A DNA stretch of 64,000 nt from Hyphomonadaceae bacterium UBA5336 (GTDB lineage Bacteria; Pseudomonadota; Alphaproteobacteria; Caulobacterales; Hyphomonadaceae): positions 44,099 to 108,098 of the forward strand of contig DHQO01000034.1 in assembly GCA_002408125.1 (NCBI GenBank), written 5' to 3'. How positions within the stretch are numbered: position 1 is the first letter of the stretch; every line of letters begins with the position of its first letter. Below the pieces are notes generated by a model, which was given only the letters and a program-made list of their open reading frames with translations, did no database searches and was not told the origin of the DNA. Below, one piece after another: positions 8,969 to 17,292 of this stretch. Position numbers and translations under genes: made by a program.

Positions 8969-9637
8969 TCAGCCGGTAAAGTCGCGGAACACATCCTCGG
9001 CCGACAGTTCGCCGGACCCGCTGTCGCTGTCGGTATCGACCTCTTCGGGCGCTTCGGCCGGCTTCAGGCCACGGCCTTCTTCCAGCTTGGCTTTCTCGGC
9101 GTCCATCTTGCGGCGCTTGTCGGCGGCCTTGGCGATCACCTCGTCCAGTTCGATCTGGCTGCACAGGCCGAGCGTCACCGGGTCGACCGGCTTGATATTG
9201 GCGCTGTCATGGTGGGTGCGGTCGCGCACCTTGGTGATGGTCGACTTGGTGGTGCCGATCAGCTTGGAGATCTGCGGATCATTCACTTCCGGGTGATTGC
9301 GGATGAACCAGGCAATCGCGTTCGGCTTGTCGGCCCGGCGGGTGACGGGCGTGTAGCGCGCGCCCTTCCGCTTGGGCTGGGGAATATGGTCGATCTTGGA
9401 TTTCTGCACACGCAGCTGATAGCTGGCATCATCCTCGCCCTTGCGGATTTCCTCACGCGTGAGGATGCCGCCGGCGATCGGGTCGACGCCGCGCATGTTT
9501 TCCGCGACATCGCCATCGGCAATGCCTTTCACTTCGAGATGATGCAGGTTGCAGAACTTCGCAATCTGGTCGAACGACAGGGTGGTGTTGTCGATCAGCC
9601 AGACGGCGGTGGCCTTGGGCATGAGAATTTCGGCCAT
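8969..9637 (-). CDS. trcR: Cell-cycle transcriptional regulator TrcR (DUF1013)
   Basis: 222 aa, full-length DUF1013 protein. The start is MAEILMPKATAVWLIDNTTL, a highly conserved opening in alphaproteobacteria. A central HTH-like segment reads DPQISKLIGTTKSTITKVRD. The C-terminal tail is acidic (EVDTDSDSGSGELSAEDVF). In Caulobacter this family associates with RNA polymerase and influences cell-cycle promoters such as that of ctrA; this is family knowledge, not read from the sequence. The start has a strong GAGGAGG ribosome site. Its next gene downstream on the same strand is the ClpP paralogue, with about 90 bp between. Confidence 0.88.
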   Translation of the reverse strand: MAEILMPKATAVWLIDNTTLSFDQIAKFCNLHHLEVKGIADGDVAENMRGVDPIAGGILTREEIRKGEDDASYQLRVQKSKIDHIPQPKRKGARYTPVTRRADKPNAIAWFIRNHPEVNDPQISKLIGTTKSTITKVRDRTHHDSANIKPVDPVTLGLCSQIELDEVIAKAADKRRKMDAEKAKLEEGRGLKPAEAPEEVDTDSDSGSGELSAEDVFRDFTG

Positions 9638-9771
9638 TTACGCCTCCTCGTGTCGCCTCCAGATACGCCGCCGCCCGGCACTTGCGTACCGGGCGGTCAG
9701 GGTAATTCGGCGGGGATTATCCTAACAATGGGATTGATATAGCGTCCGTGGGCGACAATTGAAAGGGCGGG

Positions 9772-10569
9772 GTGCGGCACGGAATGCAAGACTTTTCGAA
9801 TGACAAATCAGGGCTTGTCTATCGCCGTGCCTTGCTGGTGCTGGCAGTGCTGCAGCTTGGCCTGGCGCTCGTCTTCTGGGATGTGCCCGCCCTGCCGGAA
9901 GCCGCCGCCATGCATGGCCTGACCCGCCCGCCGGAACTGCCGCCGATCGGCTTTTTCAGCATCTGGTTCGTGATTTTCGCAACCTATCTCGGCTTTGCGA
10001 TCTGGGCCTGGCGCGAAGACAATCATGTCACCCGCACGCTGGCCGTCCCGCTCTGCCTCGCAGGTCTGTGCATTCTCGCCCTCCTGATCCTGCAGCGCAT
10101 GGGGCTGACCCAGCTCGATCTGACGCCCCTTGTTCTCGCGCTGTGGGGCATCTCGGCCTGGGCCGTGCGGCGCTTCGACCTGATGCGCGGTATGGGCGGC
10201 AGCCCGGGCAAATGGGCCGGCGATGCCACGACCGGCCTCATGTTCGGCTGGACGACGCTGACGCTTTACCTCTTCATCATCGGCAATGTCCGCGATATTT
10301 ATGGCTTCGCGAGCACGGATGCGGTCTGGCCCTTTCTGCTTGCCACCCTGGCCCTGACCGGCGCCATGGCCTTGGCGAGCTTCGCCCGCCTGACCGCGAG
10401 CGCGTACTTCCTGCTGGCGATCTGCTGGGGCCTTGCCGGCATGTTCGCGAATATGTGGTGGGTCACCGGACTCAACGCGCCAGCTGTTATCACTGGGCTT
10501 TTCGCCGTCTGGTTGGTGCGCAGACGCTTGCGATTCGGCGCGTCCGGGGCCAAACCGGCAGGGTCATGA
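9772..10569 (+). CDS. Hypothetical polytopic membrane protein
   Basis: 265 aa with about seven predicted membrane helices (for example LLVLAVLQLGLALVFW, IGFFSIWFVIFATYLGFAIW, AICWGLAGMFANMWWVTGL). It is rich in Trp, loosely like TspO/MBR-type sensory proteins, but I see no motif that proves that family. Its stop overlaps the ATG of the MscS gene (ATGA at 10566-10569), so the two are translationally coupled and may act together in membrane stress. GTG 9772 has AAAGGG close upstream; ATG 9784 is an alternative start four codons in. Function not assigned. Confidence 0.7.
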   Translation: MRHGMQDFSNDKSGLVYRRALLVLAVLQLGLALVFWDVPALPEAAAMHGLTRPPELPPIGFFSIWFVIFATYLGFAIWAWREDNHVTRTLAVPLCLAGLCILALLILQRMGLTQLDLTPLVLALWGISAWAVRRFDLMRGMGGSPGKWAGDATTGLMFGWTTLTLYLFIIGNVRDIYGFASTDAVWPFLLATLALTGAMALASFARLTASAYFLLAICWGLAGMFANMWWVTGLNAPAVITGLFAVWLVRRRLRFGASGAKPAGS

Positions 10570-11702
10570 TCTCGCGATTCGCTTCCCTGCCGGACACCGC
10601 ACCGGCCTGGCTGCAGCTGGCCTGGCCGGGCCTGACCACGGCTGCCGACCTGATCCTCGTCGGCACCGCCATCTGGCTCACCTCCGAACTCGTCAAGCGC
10701 CTGGTGAAGGCCATCGGCCGCGCGCGCATGGGCAAGGAGGAGGTGTTCGATGGCTCGGCCTGGGATCTTGGCGGCTCGCTGATGCAGTTCTTCGTGCTGC
10801 TGCTCGGCATCCCCCTCCTGCTCTCGATCATCGGCCTGGATGTCGGGCCGTTCCTGGAGCGCAATGCCGTGGGCATGATGGGCGCCTTCCTGGTGCTGGC
10901 TGCCGGCATCGCGGTGGCGCGTTGGCTGTCGGTCTCGATCCGCAGCTTCGGTGAACGCGCGCGGCGCAATCAGAACACCGACGAGACCCTGTTCCACTTC
11001 GCCGCCTCCATGGGCCGCTATGTGGTGATCACGCTGGCGGCGATCTTCGCGCTGCAGATGGTCGGCTTCCAGCCCGGCACGCTGATCGCCGTGGTCGGTG
11101 CGGCGGGCCTTGCCATCGCGCTCGCCCTTCAGGACACGCTGCGCGCCGTGGCCGCCGGGGTCCTGCTCGCCGTGTTCCGGCCGTTCCGGATCGGCGACTG
11201 GGTGGCCATCGCCGATGCCGAAGGCGAGGTCGCCGACATCACGCCCTTCCACACCACGCTGATCCCGGTCGACCATCGCGCCGTCATCATCCCCAATGAC
11301 AAGGCCTGGTCGGAACCGATCACCAATTATGCTCGCTATGCCGACCGGCGGCTCGATCTCTATTATGACGTCTCCTACGAAGACGACCTGGAAGCGGCCA
11401 TGGCCGTCCTGCGCGAAGCGATTGCCGTCCTGCCGCGCTGCCGGCGCAAGGAGGATCTCTGGGTCGGTGTGCATGCCATGACCGCCAGCTCGATCACCCT
11501 GCGCGCGCGCCCCTGGGTCGCCCGGCGCGAGCTGATCGATTTCCGCTCAGACTGCCATATCGCGGTGAAGCGGGCCTTCGATACGGCCGGTATCACCATT
11601 CCACTGCCCCAGCAGGTGGAGTATTCTCGCCCCTATTCCGAAATCGATGTCCGAAAGGTGGTGCAGAAAGCGCCAGAGCCTGAGGACGACCCTGCCCCCT
11701 GA
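10566..11702 (+). CDS. Mechanosensitive ion channel, MscS family
   Basis: 378 aa, four or five helices, then the pore-lining helix with the Gly/Ala pattern typical of MscS (VGAAGLAIALALQDTLRAVA) and the beta-domain signature FRPFRIGDWVAI. The C-terminal alpha/beta vestibule follows (around YDVSYEDDLEAA). These channels open under membrane tension and release solutes on hypo-osmotic shock. The start ATG overlaps the upstream gene's stop. It is larger at the N-terminus than the paralogue at 11762 and only distantly similar, so the pair is not a recent duplication. Confidence 0.9.
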   Translation: MISRFASLPDTAPAWLQLAWPGLTTAADLILVGTAIWLTSELVKRLVKAIGRARMGKEEVFDGSAWDLGGSLMQFFVLLLGIPLLLSIIGLDVGPFLERNAVGMMGAFLVLAAGIAVARWLSVSIRSFGERARRNQNTDETLFHFAASMGRYVVITLAAIFALQMVGFQPGTLIAVVGAAGLAIALALQDTLRAVAAGVLLAVFRPFRIGDWVAIADAEGEVADITPFHTTLIPVDHRAVIIPNDKAWSEPITNYARYADRRLDLYYDVSYEDDLEAAMAVLREAIAVLPRCRRKEDLWVGVHAMTASSITLRARPWVARRELIDFRSDCHIAVKRAFDTAGITIPLPQQVEYSRPYSEIDVRKVVQKAPEPEDDPAP

Positions 11703-11761
11703 CAAGAAAGCGTTATCGCCTAAGTCTGGAAGGGCACCAGCAACCGACGGAGCCTGCCCTC

Positions 11762-12649
11762 ATGTTCGATCTCTTCCTCGCCGCCGCCACGACCGGCACC
11801 CCGCCCACCGGCGAAGCGGTCAATATTTTCGACCCCGCCGCCCTGTGGGAGAGCTACCAGCCCGTGCTGCTCGGCTGGGGCCTGAAGGTGCTGGGCGCGC
11901 TGGTCCTGATCCTCGTTGGCCTGCGCATTTCCGGCTGGCTTGCCGGCATGGTGCGCAAGCAGGCCCTTAAATACGAATCCATCGACGACACGCTGGGCAA
12001 TTTCTTCGCCTCCATCGTACGCTGGGCGATTACCGCAGCGGTGATCATCGCCGCACTGCAGGTGTTCGGCGTGCAGGCGACCAGTTTCGTCGCCATTCTC
12101 GGCGCGCTGACCCTGGCCATTGGCCTCTCGATGCAGGGCGCGCTGGGCAATATCGCTTCGGGCGTGATGATCATCCTGTTCCGCCCCTACCAACTCGGCG
12201 ACTATATCGACGCGGCGGGCGTGGCCGGCACGGTAAAGGACATCAATCTCTTCCAGACCGTGCTCGCCACGGTCGACAATGTGAAGATCATGGTGCCCAA
12301 CAGCCAGGCCATAGACGGCGTCATAAAGAACTATTCCGGCTACACCACCCGGCGCGTCGATATCACTTTCGGCATCGACTATGATGATGATGCCGACAAG
12401 GCGATCTCGATCCTGAAAGGCTTGATCGATGCCGACACCCGGATCATGAGCGACCCGGAGCCTTTCATCAGGCTGACCGAGCTTGGCGGCAGCTCGGTGG
12501 ACATCACCACGCGCAGCTGGGTGCAGGCATCCGATTATTGGGACGTGAAGTTCGATCTCACCAAGAAGGCCAAGGAAGCCTTTGACGCCCAGGGCATATC
12601 GATCCCCTATCCGCACACCACAATTGTGCAGAAAGTGGCTGCACAGTAA
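11762..12649 (+). CDS. Small-conductance mechanosensitive channel, MscS family
   Basis: 295 aa, close to E. coli MscS in size. Three N-terminal helices are followed by the canonical pore region (ILGALTLAIGLSMQGALGN) and FRPYQLGDYID, then the beta and C-terminal vestibule domains (RRVDITFGIDYDDD). It opens on osmotic downshift. The ribosome site GGAG lies about ten bases before ATG. It sits about 60 bp after another MscS gene, so the two probably share transcription. The C-terminus VQKVAAQ is where MscS proteins normally end. Confidence 0.93.
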   Translation: MFDLFLAAATTGTPPTGEAVNIFDPAALWESYQPVLLGWGLKVLGALVLILVGLRISGWLAGMVRKQALKYESIDDTLGNFFASIVRWAITAAVIIAALQVFGVQATSFVAILGALTLAIGLSMQGALGNIASGVMIILFRPYQLGDYIDAAGVAGTVKDINLFQTVLATVDNVKIMVPNSQAIDGVIKNYSGYTTRRVDITFGIDYDDDADKAISILKGLIDADTRIMSDPEPFIRLTELGGSSVDITTRSWVQASDYWDVKFDLTKKAKEAFDAQGISIPYPHTTIVQKVAAQ

Positions 12650-12678
12650 TTTGCTCGCGAGGGGCGGGGTCTGATCTT

Positions 12679-13173
12679 ATGTCTGACAAAGAGAACCCCG
12701 CTCCAGACGAGACACATGAAGTGAACCAGACCGCACCGCGGCCGGCGCCCGGCCCCGAAACCCCTGCGCCGGCGCCCGCGCCGATCCGCCGCCCTGAGCC
12801 GCCCCCGCCCACCGCGCCGCAGGCCAGGCGACAGCCCGAGCCGACCCTGATCGAACCCGGCGATATCCGCGCCAGGAAGGACAAGCCGGCCAAGCGGCCC
12901 CTGCTGTGGCGCCTGTTCGGGGTCTCGGTATGGGGTGTGTTCAAGCTGCTGGTGGCCTGCATCCTGATCGGCTCGATCCTGATGCTGGTGGAAGGCACCC
13001 AGCGCGCCACGCAGGAAAACCTCGCCGCCGCGGCTGCCGATGCTGCACGTCAGGCCTGGGACGGCGCGGTGTGGGCGGTGAAGAATTTCTGGCTGCCGGC
13101 CCTTTATGGCGCCGGTGTCGTCCTACCGGTCTGGACGCTCTGGCGGATCGTCAGCCTGCCCTTCAGGAAGTAG
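12679..13173 (+). CDS. Hypothetical proline-rich membrane protein
   Basis: 164 aa. The first about 70 residues are disordered and rich in Pro, Ala and Glu, then a basic patch (RKDKPAKR) precedes a membrane helix (GVFKLLVACILIGSILMLV). A second hydrophobic stretch lies near the end (LPALYGAGVVLPVWTLW). No catalytic motif or known domain is visible. It lies 29 bp after the MscS gene on the same strand, so it may be co-expressed, but nothing in the protein itself says what it does. Confidence 0.6.
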   Translation: MSDKENPAPDETHEVNQTAPRPAPGPETPAPAPAPIRRPEPPPPTAPQARRQPEPTLIEPGDIRARKDKPAKRPLLWRLFGVSVWGVFKLLVACILIGSILMLVEGTQRATQENLAAAAADAARQAWDGAVWAVKNFWLPALYGAGVVLPVWTLWRIVSLPFRK

Positions 13174-13190
13174 GCGCGCTGCCCAATTCT

Positions 13191-13220
13191 GGCCGCGATC
13201 CGTCGCGATAGATTGCGGCC
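13191..13220 (+). promoter_or_regulatory. Hairpin directly before the start of the NTR-domain gene
   Basis: GGCCGCGATC (13191-13200) pairs with GATTGCGGCC (13211-13220) with a ten-base loop and one G-U pair, ending at the base before ATG 13221. There is no Shine-Dalgarno sequence. It could be the terminator of the upstream gene without a U-tract, or a structure limiting initiation. Confidence 0.35.
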
Positions 13221-13688
13221 ATGTCATACTTCACCCGCTCCGCCCTGCTTGGCGCGCTCGCGCTGACCCTCATCGCCCTGCCCGCCCTGGCCTGCAGCTG
13301 CATGCGCGCGGAAAGCGCCGCCCAGCAGGCCGAAACCGCCGACATCATCTTTATCGGCCGGGTCATCGATGCCGGCCCGGTGGGCGACCAGCGCGGCTGG
13401 TGGAAACAGTTCAGCGACTGGGTCACCGGCCAGCCCGAGCCGATGATGATCGAGGACATCACCACTTTCCAGGTTGATGAAGTGCTCAAGGGCGCCCCTG
13501 GCGAAAACGTCGCGATCCGCCATGTGAACGGCGCCCATAGCGCGACCTGCGGGGTTCGTTTCGAGCGTGGCGAGGCCCTGCTCATCCTCGCCTATCGCCG
13601 CCATGACGAGAGCGGCTATGCCACCTCGCTCTGCTCGCTGCCGCAATTTTCCGAGCAGGAATTCCGCGACGCGCTCGCCCCGCAATAG
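13221..13688 (+). CDS. Secreted NTR/TIMP-like domain protein
   Basis: 155 aa. A clear signal peptide (LLGALALTLIALPALA) is followed at once by CSCM, the N-terminal Cys-x-Cys of the netrin-module/TIMP fold. The pattern IIFIGRVID, TFQVDEVLKGAPG and SATCGVRFERGEALLILAYR, plus a late Cys (SLCSLPQF), matches small bacterial proteins of this fold. Role in bacteria is unknown; in animals the module inhibits metalloproteases. A hairpin ends one base before the ATG and no ribosome site is visible. Fold assignment is by pattern, so moderate confidence. Confidence 0.7.
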   Translation: MSYFTRSALLGALALTLIALPALACSCMRAESAAQQAETADIIFIGRVIDAGPVGDQRGWWKQFSDWVTGQPEPMMIEDITTFQVDEVLKGAPGENVAIRHVNGAHSATCGVRFERGEALLILAYRRHDESGYATSLCSLPQFSEQEFRDALAPQ

Positions 13689-13795
13689 GTCCTAGTCGCA
13701 GAAGATGGACAATCCCAATGCCTATGAGGCCAACCAGACCGCCGCGAACCTGCGCGCGACGCTGACCTGAGGCCGCCTGCACGGCAAAAAGAGAG

Positions 13796-13827
13796 AGCTC
13801 ATCCTTCCGAATACGGAGGGATGAGCT
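13796..13827. terminator. Strong hairpin, probable terminator
   Basis: AGCTCATCCTTCCG (13796-13809) pairs with CGGAGGGATGAGCT (13814-13827), a 14-bp stem with one G-U pair and a four-base loop, followed by TTTCCTGTTTTG. It lies in the 300-bp gap 13689-13988, which otherwise shows no supportable gene. It would end transcripts coming from the 9.7-13.7 kb run of plus-strand genes; the A-rich left flank might allow action in both directions. Confidence 0.65.
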
Positions 13828-13988
13828 TTCCTGTTTTGTGCCGTGCGGACGGGCCTGAGAGGGACACCCTCCCGCAAACAGGGTGAACTGAGGGACAATC
13901 CTGCAAACTTCCGTGCGCCCCTTGATCACAAGCGCAATTTTATCAAGTCTTTAGTATCGAAACTTGACGAAAAACCTGCAGGAGACCC

Positions 13989-14132
13989 ATGGCTTCCCCC
14001 ATCCATCACGACACAGACGAAGTTCGCCAGGCAGAGCCGCGCCCGATGGCGCGACACACGCTGATGAATTCATTGCTGCTCGGCGTTCTGGTGCTTGCCG
14101 TGTTGGGATTGATCGTGGCGGCCGCCGGATAA
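13989..14132 (+). CDS. Small single-helix membrane protein
   Basis: 47 aa, below the usual gene-calling limit. ATG 13989 has a perfect AGGAG seven bases upstream. The protein has a polar, His/Asp-rich head (MASPIHHDTDEVRQAEPRP) and one long hydrophobic helix (SLLLGVLVLAVLGLIVAAAG) to its end. That layout resembles the small subunits or accessory peptides of membrane complexes, but no family is recognised. The 100 bp upstream is AT-richer than the surroundings, as a promoter would be. It is convergent with the nitronate monooxygenase gene. The ribosome site and clean helix are the case for it being real. Confidence 0.55.
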   Translation: MASPIHHDTDEVRQAEPRPMARHTLMNSLLLGVLVLAVLGLIVAAAG

Positions 14133-14155
14133 TCCGGGCACGGTAGACCGCGCCG

Positions 14156-15148
14156 CTATTGCGCGGCCTGTCTTGCCCCCAGCATCCCCATCATCCGGTC
14201 CTCAATGATCTCATGGGCTTGGGCCATGATCCGGTCGACCAGCTCCTTGCAGGTCGGGATATCGTAGATCAGGCCGGCCACCATGCCACAGCTCCACGCG
14301 CCCGCATCCATGTCGCCTTCCTGCATGATCCGCGGATAGACGCCGGCAACCTCCGGCAGGATGTCCTGGATCGTCAGCTTGTCGCCAAGCGCGGCTTCCT
14401 TTTCCAGCAGACGCTCGACCGCCGCATTCTGCATCACCCGCTCGGTATTGCGCAGCGGGCGCATGACGAGGCGCGTGTCCAGTTCGCTCGCCGCCACGAT
14501 GGCCTGTTTCACATTCTCATGCACCGGGGCTTCCTTCGTCGCGATGAAGCGCGTGCCCATGTTCATGCCCTCGGCGCCCATGGCGATGGAGGCGACCAGC
14601 GAGCGGCCATCGGCCATGCCTCCGGAGCTGACGAACGGGATTTCCAGCTCGTCGGCCGCGCGCGGCAGGAGGATGAAGTTCGGCACATCGTCCTCACCCG
14701 GATGCCCGCCGCACTCGAAGCCGTCGACACTGACAGCGTCGCAGCCGATCGCCTGGGCCTTCAGGGCATGGCGCACCGAAGTGCATTTGTGGATCACCTT
14801 GATACCGGCATCCTTCAGCGCGGGCAGCACCTGCTCCGGATTGCGGCCGGCGGTTTCCACCGCCTTTACCCCGCCATCGATCACCGCCTTCACAATGGCC
14901 GGATAGTCCGGCGGGGTCAGGCTCGGCAGGAAGGTGATGTTCACCCCGAACGGCTTGTCGGTCATGTCCCGGCAGCGGGCGATCTCATTGGCGAGATCGG
15001 CCGGGGTTTTCTGGGTCAGGCCGGTGATGATGCCGAGCCCGCCGGCATTCGATACCGCCGCCGCCATCTCGGCGAATCCGACATAGTGCATCCCGCCCTG
15101 GATGATCGGATGCTCGATGCCGAACATTTCGGTGATCTTGGTCTTCAT
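14156..15148 (-). CDS. Nitronate monooxygenase (2-nitropropane dioxygenase family)
   Basis: 330 aa FMN-dependent TIM-barrel enzyme that oxidises alkyl nitronates, detoxifying compounds such as propionate-3-nitronate. The N-terminal GIEHPIIQGGM, the mid-protein GCDAVSVDGFECGGHPGE (the catalytic-region His in GGHPG) and the phosphate-binding SSGGMADGRSL and MGTRFIAT are the family's FMN and active-site motifs. A GGGAGGCG ribosome site precedes ATG 15148. It is divergent from the GGDEF gene with a shared 226-bp control region. Family members also include enoyl-reductase-like proteins, so the exact substrate is uncertain. Confidence 0.88.
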   Translation of the reverse strand: MKTKITEMFGIEHPIIQGGMHYVGFAEMAAAVSNAGGLGIITGLTQKTPADLANEIARCRDMTDKPFGVNITFLPSLTPPDYPAIVKAVIDGGVKAVETAGRNPEQVLPALKDAGIKVIHKCTSVRHALKAQAIGCDAVSVDGFECGGHPGEDDVPNFILLPRAADELEIPFVSSGGMADGRSLVASIAMGAEGMNMGTRFIATKEAPVHENVKQAIVAASELDTRLVMRPLRNTERVMQNAAVERLLEKEAALGDKLTIQDILPEVAGVYPRIMQEGDMDAGAWSCGMVAGLIYDIPTCKELVDRIMAQAHEIIEDRMMGMLGARQAAQ

Positions 15149-15251
15149 GGCACGCGCCTCCCGGTTTTTTTAGGGTCTGGCCAGACTGTGACGAAGGCGC
15201 CGGTTCCGGGCAAGGCTGACCACGCGGCAGGCGGGGTGACCGGATGGTTAC

Positions 15252-15266
15252 CTAACGTGAAGTTAA
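15252..15266 (+). promoter_or_regulatory. CtrA-like box upstream of GGDEF gene
   Basis: CTAA-CGTGAAG-TTAA matches the CtrA consensus TTAA-N7-TTAA with one mismatch. It lies between the divergent nitronate monooxygenase and diguanylate cyclase genes. About two or three such one-mismatch sites are expected by chance in 64 kb at this base composition, so position is the main support. Confidence 0.35.
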
Positions 15267-15374
15267 TGAAACCTGCCATTCCGAGCACCAAACCTCACGA
15301 AAACCTATCAGGTTCGACGTAAAAGCGACTCACACCTGACAACAGGCAAACAGGAGCGGAGTGGGGCCCCGGCA

Positions 15375-16616
15375 TTGGAAGTCGATTTTCAAATCCTGAG
15401 CCCGTTGATCTTCACGATCTTTGCGGTCGGCTTCTTCAGCATCAATGCTATGCGGGGGAGCCGCGCGGCATTGGTCATGGGTGTGTCCTACCTGGTCTGC
15501 GCCGCGTCCCTGCTCTCCGACATCATCCTGTTCCACACCGGCCCCTCCCCGGCGCGCATCGGGGTGACGGCGCTTTATGCCATCACCGCGATCATGTTCT
15601 CCGGCGGCCTGTGGACCTATTACCGCAAGGAAGCGCCCTGGCGCCTGCTGGCGATCATGGGCACCGTTCATATGGCGGTCTACACATGGCTCTTCTTTGC
15701 CGACCAGTTCTGGCTGCGCACGTTCAGCGCCAATTTCGGCTGCGCGATCATGCTGTCGGTGGGTCTGGTGGCGTTCAAGGGCCATGTATCGCGCACGCTC
15801 GACCGCATCCTCTTTGCCCTGCACGCCGTCAACTGCCTCCTGTGCATCGGACGGCCGATCTATTATGCCTACCACATCCTCGGGCCGTCGGCCGACACGC
15901 CGTTCAATGAAGAACTCTATATGGTCTCGCTGCACTTCCTGATCGCGCTCGGAGCGGTGATCATGGCCATGGCCCTGCTGATCCGGCTCGGCAAGGACCT
16001 TGTCGACGAGCTGGAAAACCACTCCCTCACCGATCCGCTCACCGGCCTGCTCAACCGACGCGGCTTCGAAGCCCGCGTCGGCCCCATGCTGGCGCGCGCA
16101 AAGGAAGCACCGGTCTGCGCCATCATCGGCGACATCGATCATTTCAAGGCGGTCAACGACACCTTCGGCCATGTTACGGGCGACGAAGTGATCGCGCGCG
16201 TCGGGCGCCTGTTCGGCCAGCTCGGCGGCCATCACCGCTACAGCGCCCGCTTCGGCGGCGAGGAATTTGTCTTCATCGGCGCCGGCATCACCCTGACCGA
16301 GGCGGTCGAGCTGGCTGAAACGCTGCGCAAACGCATTGCCGAGCTGAACCTGGAATTCGGCGGCAGGAAAGTGGTCTGTACGGCGAGCTTCGGCGTGGCC
16401 CAGCTATTGCCCGGGGAGTCCACCGCCAACCTGCTCGCGCGCGCCGACGCCTCGCTCTACCATTCCAAGGAATCGGGCCGCAACAAGGTCTATAGCGAGA
16501 CGGACACTTCGGTGGCCTGGCTGCGCGAAGCCCACCAGATCATGGCCAGCCAGGATTCGCGCAGTCGCCAGGCCCAGCCCTTCGCCCAAACGCTGCACAC
16601 TCTGCTGGCACGCTGA
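15375..16616 (+). CDS. Membrane diguanylate cyclase (GGDEF)
   Basis: 413 aa. The N-terminal half has about seven hydrophobic helices (MHYT/7TM-like sensor, no named motif seen). The C-terminal half is a GGDEF domain with an intact GGEEF signature (RYSARFGGEEFVF) and the substrate-binding DIDHFKAVNDTFGH. It makes cyclic di-GMP from two GTP. The five residues before the signature do not form an RxxD inhibitory site, so product inhibition through that site is not expected. The start is TTG 15375; no closer ATG keeps the first helix. A CtrA-like box lies about 110 bp upstream, which would fit cell-cycle-timed c-di-GMP signalling. Confidence 0.88.
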   Translation: MEVDFQILSPLIFTIFAVGFFSINAMRGSRAALVMGVSYLVCAASLLSDIILFHTGPSPARIGVTALYAITAIMFSGGLWTYYRKEAPWRLLAIMGTVHMAVYTWLFFADQFWLRTFSANFGCAIMLSVGLVAFKGHVSRTLDRILFALHAVNCLLCIGRPIYYAYHILGPSADTPFNEELYMVSLHFLIALGAVIMAMALLIRLGKDLVDELENHSLTDPLTGLLNRRGFEARVGPMLARAKEAPVCAIIGDIDHFKAVNDTFGHVTGDEVIARVGRLFGQLGGHHRYSARFGGEEFVFIGAGITLTEAVELAETLRKRIAELNLEFGGRKVVCTASFGVAQLLPGESTANLLARADASLYHSKESGRNKVYSETDTSVAWLREAHQIMASQDSRSRQAQPFAQTLHTLLAR

Positions 16617-17210
16617 TCAGGCCGGCGGAAACACATTCTGCAGATGGCGGGCAAACCGGTCGAAGTCGGTGTCCACACTTGGTGACTTGCTGACATCATG
16701 AGCCGCGAAAGTCGGCAGGGCGCGCATCCCGAAAAAGCGGAAATTCAGGTGCACCGGCCATAGCAGGTCATCCAGCGAGCGGCCGGCAAAGAAGGTCTGG
16801 CCAGGATCGTTGAATGCTTCTTCGGGCGCATTGAGGGTCACGGACAGCATGTAGCTGGTGGTATCAAGCTGCCCGCCGGAGCCGTACTGACGGGCCGGCT
16901 CGCGCCGTGAGCGGCCATCCCCGCGCGCCATGCGCCCGTCCATGCCGGCAGTGTAGACCTCATCGAGATAGCGCTTGAGCGGCCAGGGCAGACCCATGGA
17001 ATTGAGCGGGAACTGGAAGACCACCGCATCGGCCCACAAATGGTGATCGATCTCTTCATCCTCATTCCAGGGCGCGGTGACATCGGTGCAGCGGGTCTCG
17101 TAGCCGGCCTCATTCAAATAGGCGCCAGCCTGCTCACACAGGCTCGCATTCAGCCGCCCGGGCGAGGTCGGAAAGGGCTGGTGGCCCTTGATCAGCAATA
17201 TCCGTTTCAC
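16617..17210 (-). CDS. mdaB: NAD(P)H quinone reductase, MdaB/flavodoxin-like
   Basis: 197 aa flavodoxin-fold protein. It opens KRILLIKGHQPFPTSPGRLN, the FAD phosphate-binding loop, and has the typical VVFQFPLNSMGLPWPLKRYLDEVYTAGM segment split over the flavin site (FQFPLNSMGLPW). MdaB-type enzymes reduce quinones by two electrons with NADPH and protect from oxidative stress. GTG 17210 with GGAAGG six bases before it gives the family's usual start; a longer frame from 17288 lacks support. Its stop directly abuts that of the GGDEF gene (convergent). Confidence 0.82.
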   Translation of the reverse strand: MKRILLIKGHQPFPTSPGRLNASLCEQAGAYLNEAGYETRCTDVTAPWNEDEEIDHHLWADAVVFQFPLNSMGLPWPLKRYLDEVYTAGMDGRMARGDGRSRREPARQYGSGGQLDTTSYMLSVTLNAPEEAFNDPGQTFFAGRSLDDLLWPVHLNFRFFGMRALPTFAAHDVSKSPSVDTDFDRFARHLQNVFPPA

Positions 17211-17292
17211 GCCGCGCCTTCCGAAAACAAAAACTCTGCCTGCGGGCAATCCCTCAGGTAGACCTTGTGAGACTTCGGCTGAATTCAACCGG

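Noticed and set aside
13705..13770. A 21-codon frame (MDNPNAYEANQ...) after the NTR gene
   Set aside because: Too short, no good ribosome site and ends just before the terminator hairpin; no support as a gene or pseudogene remnant.
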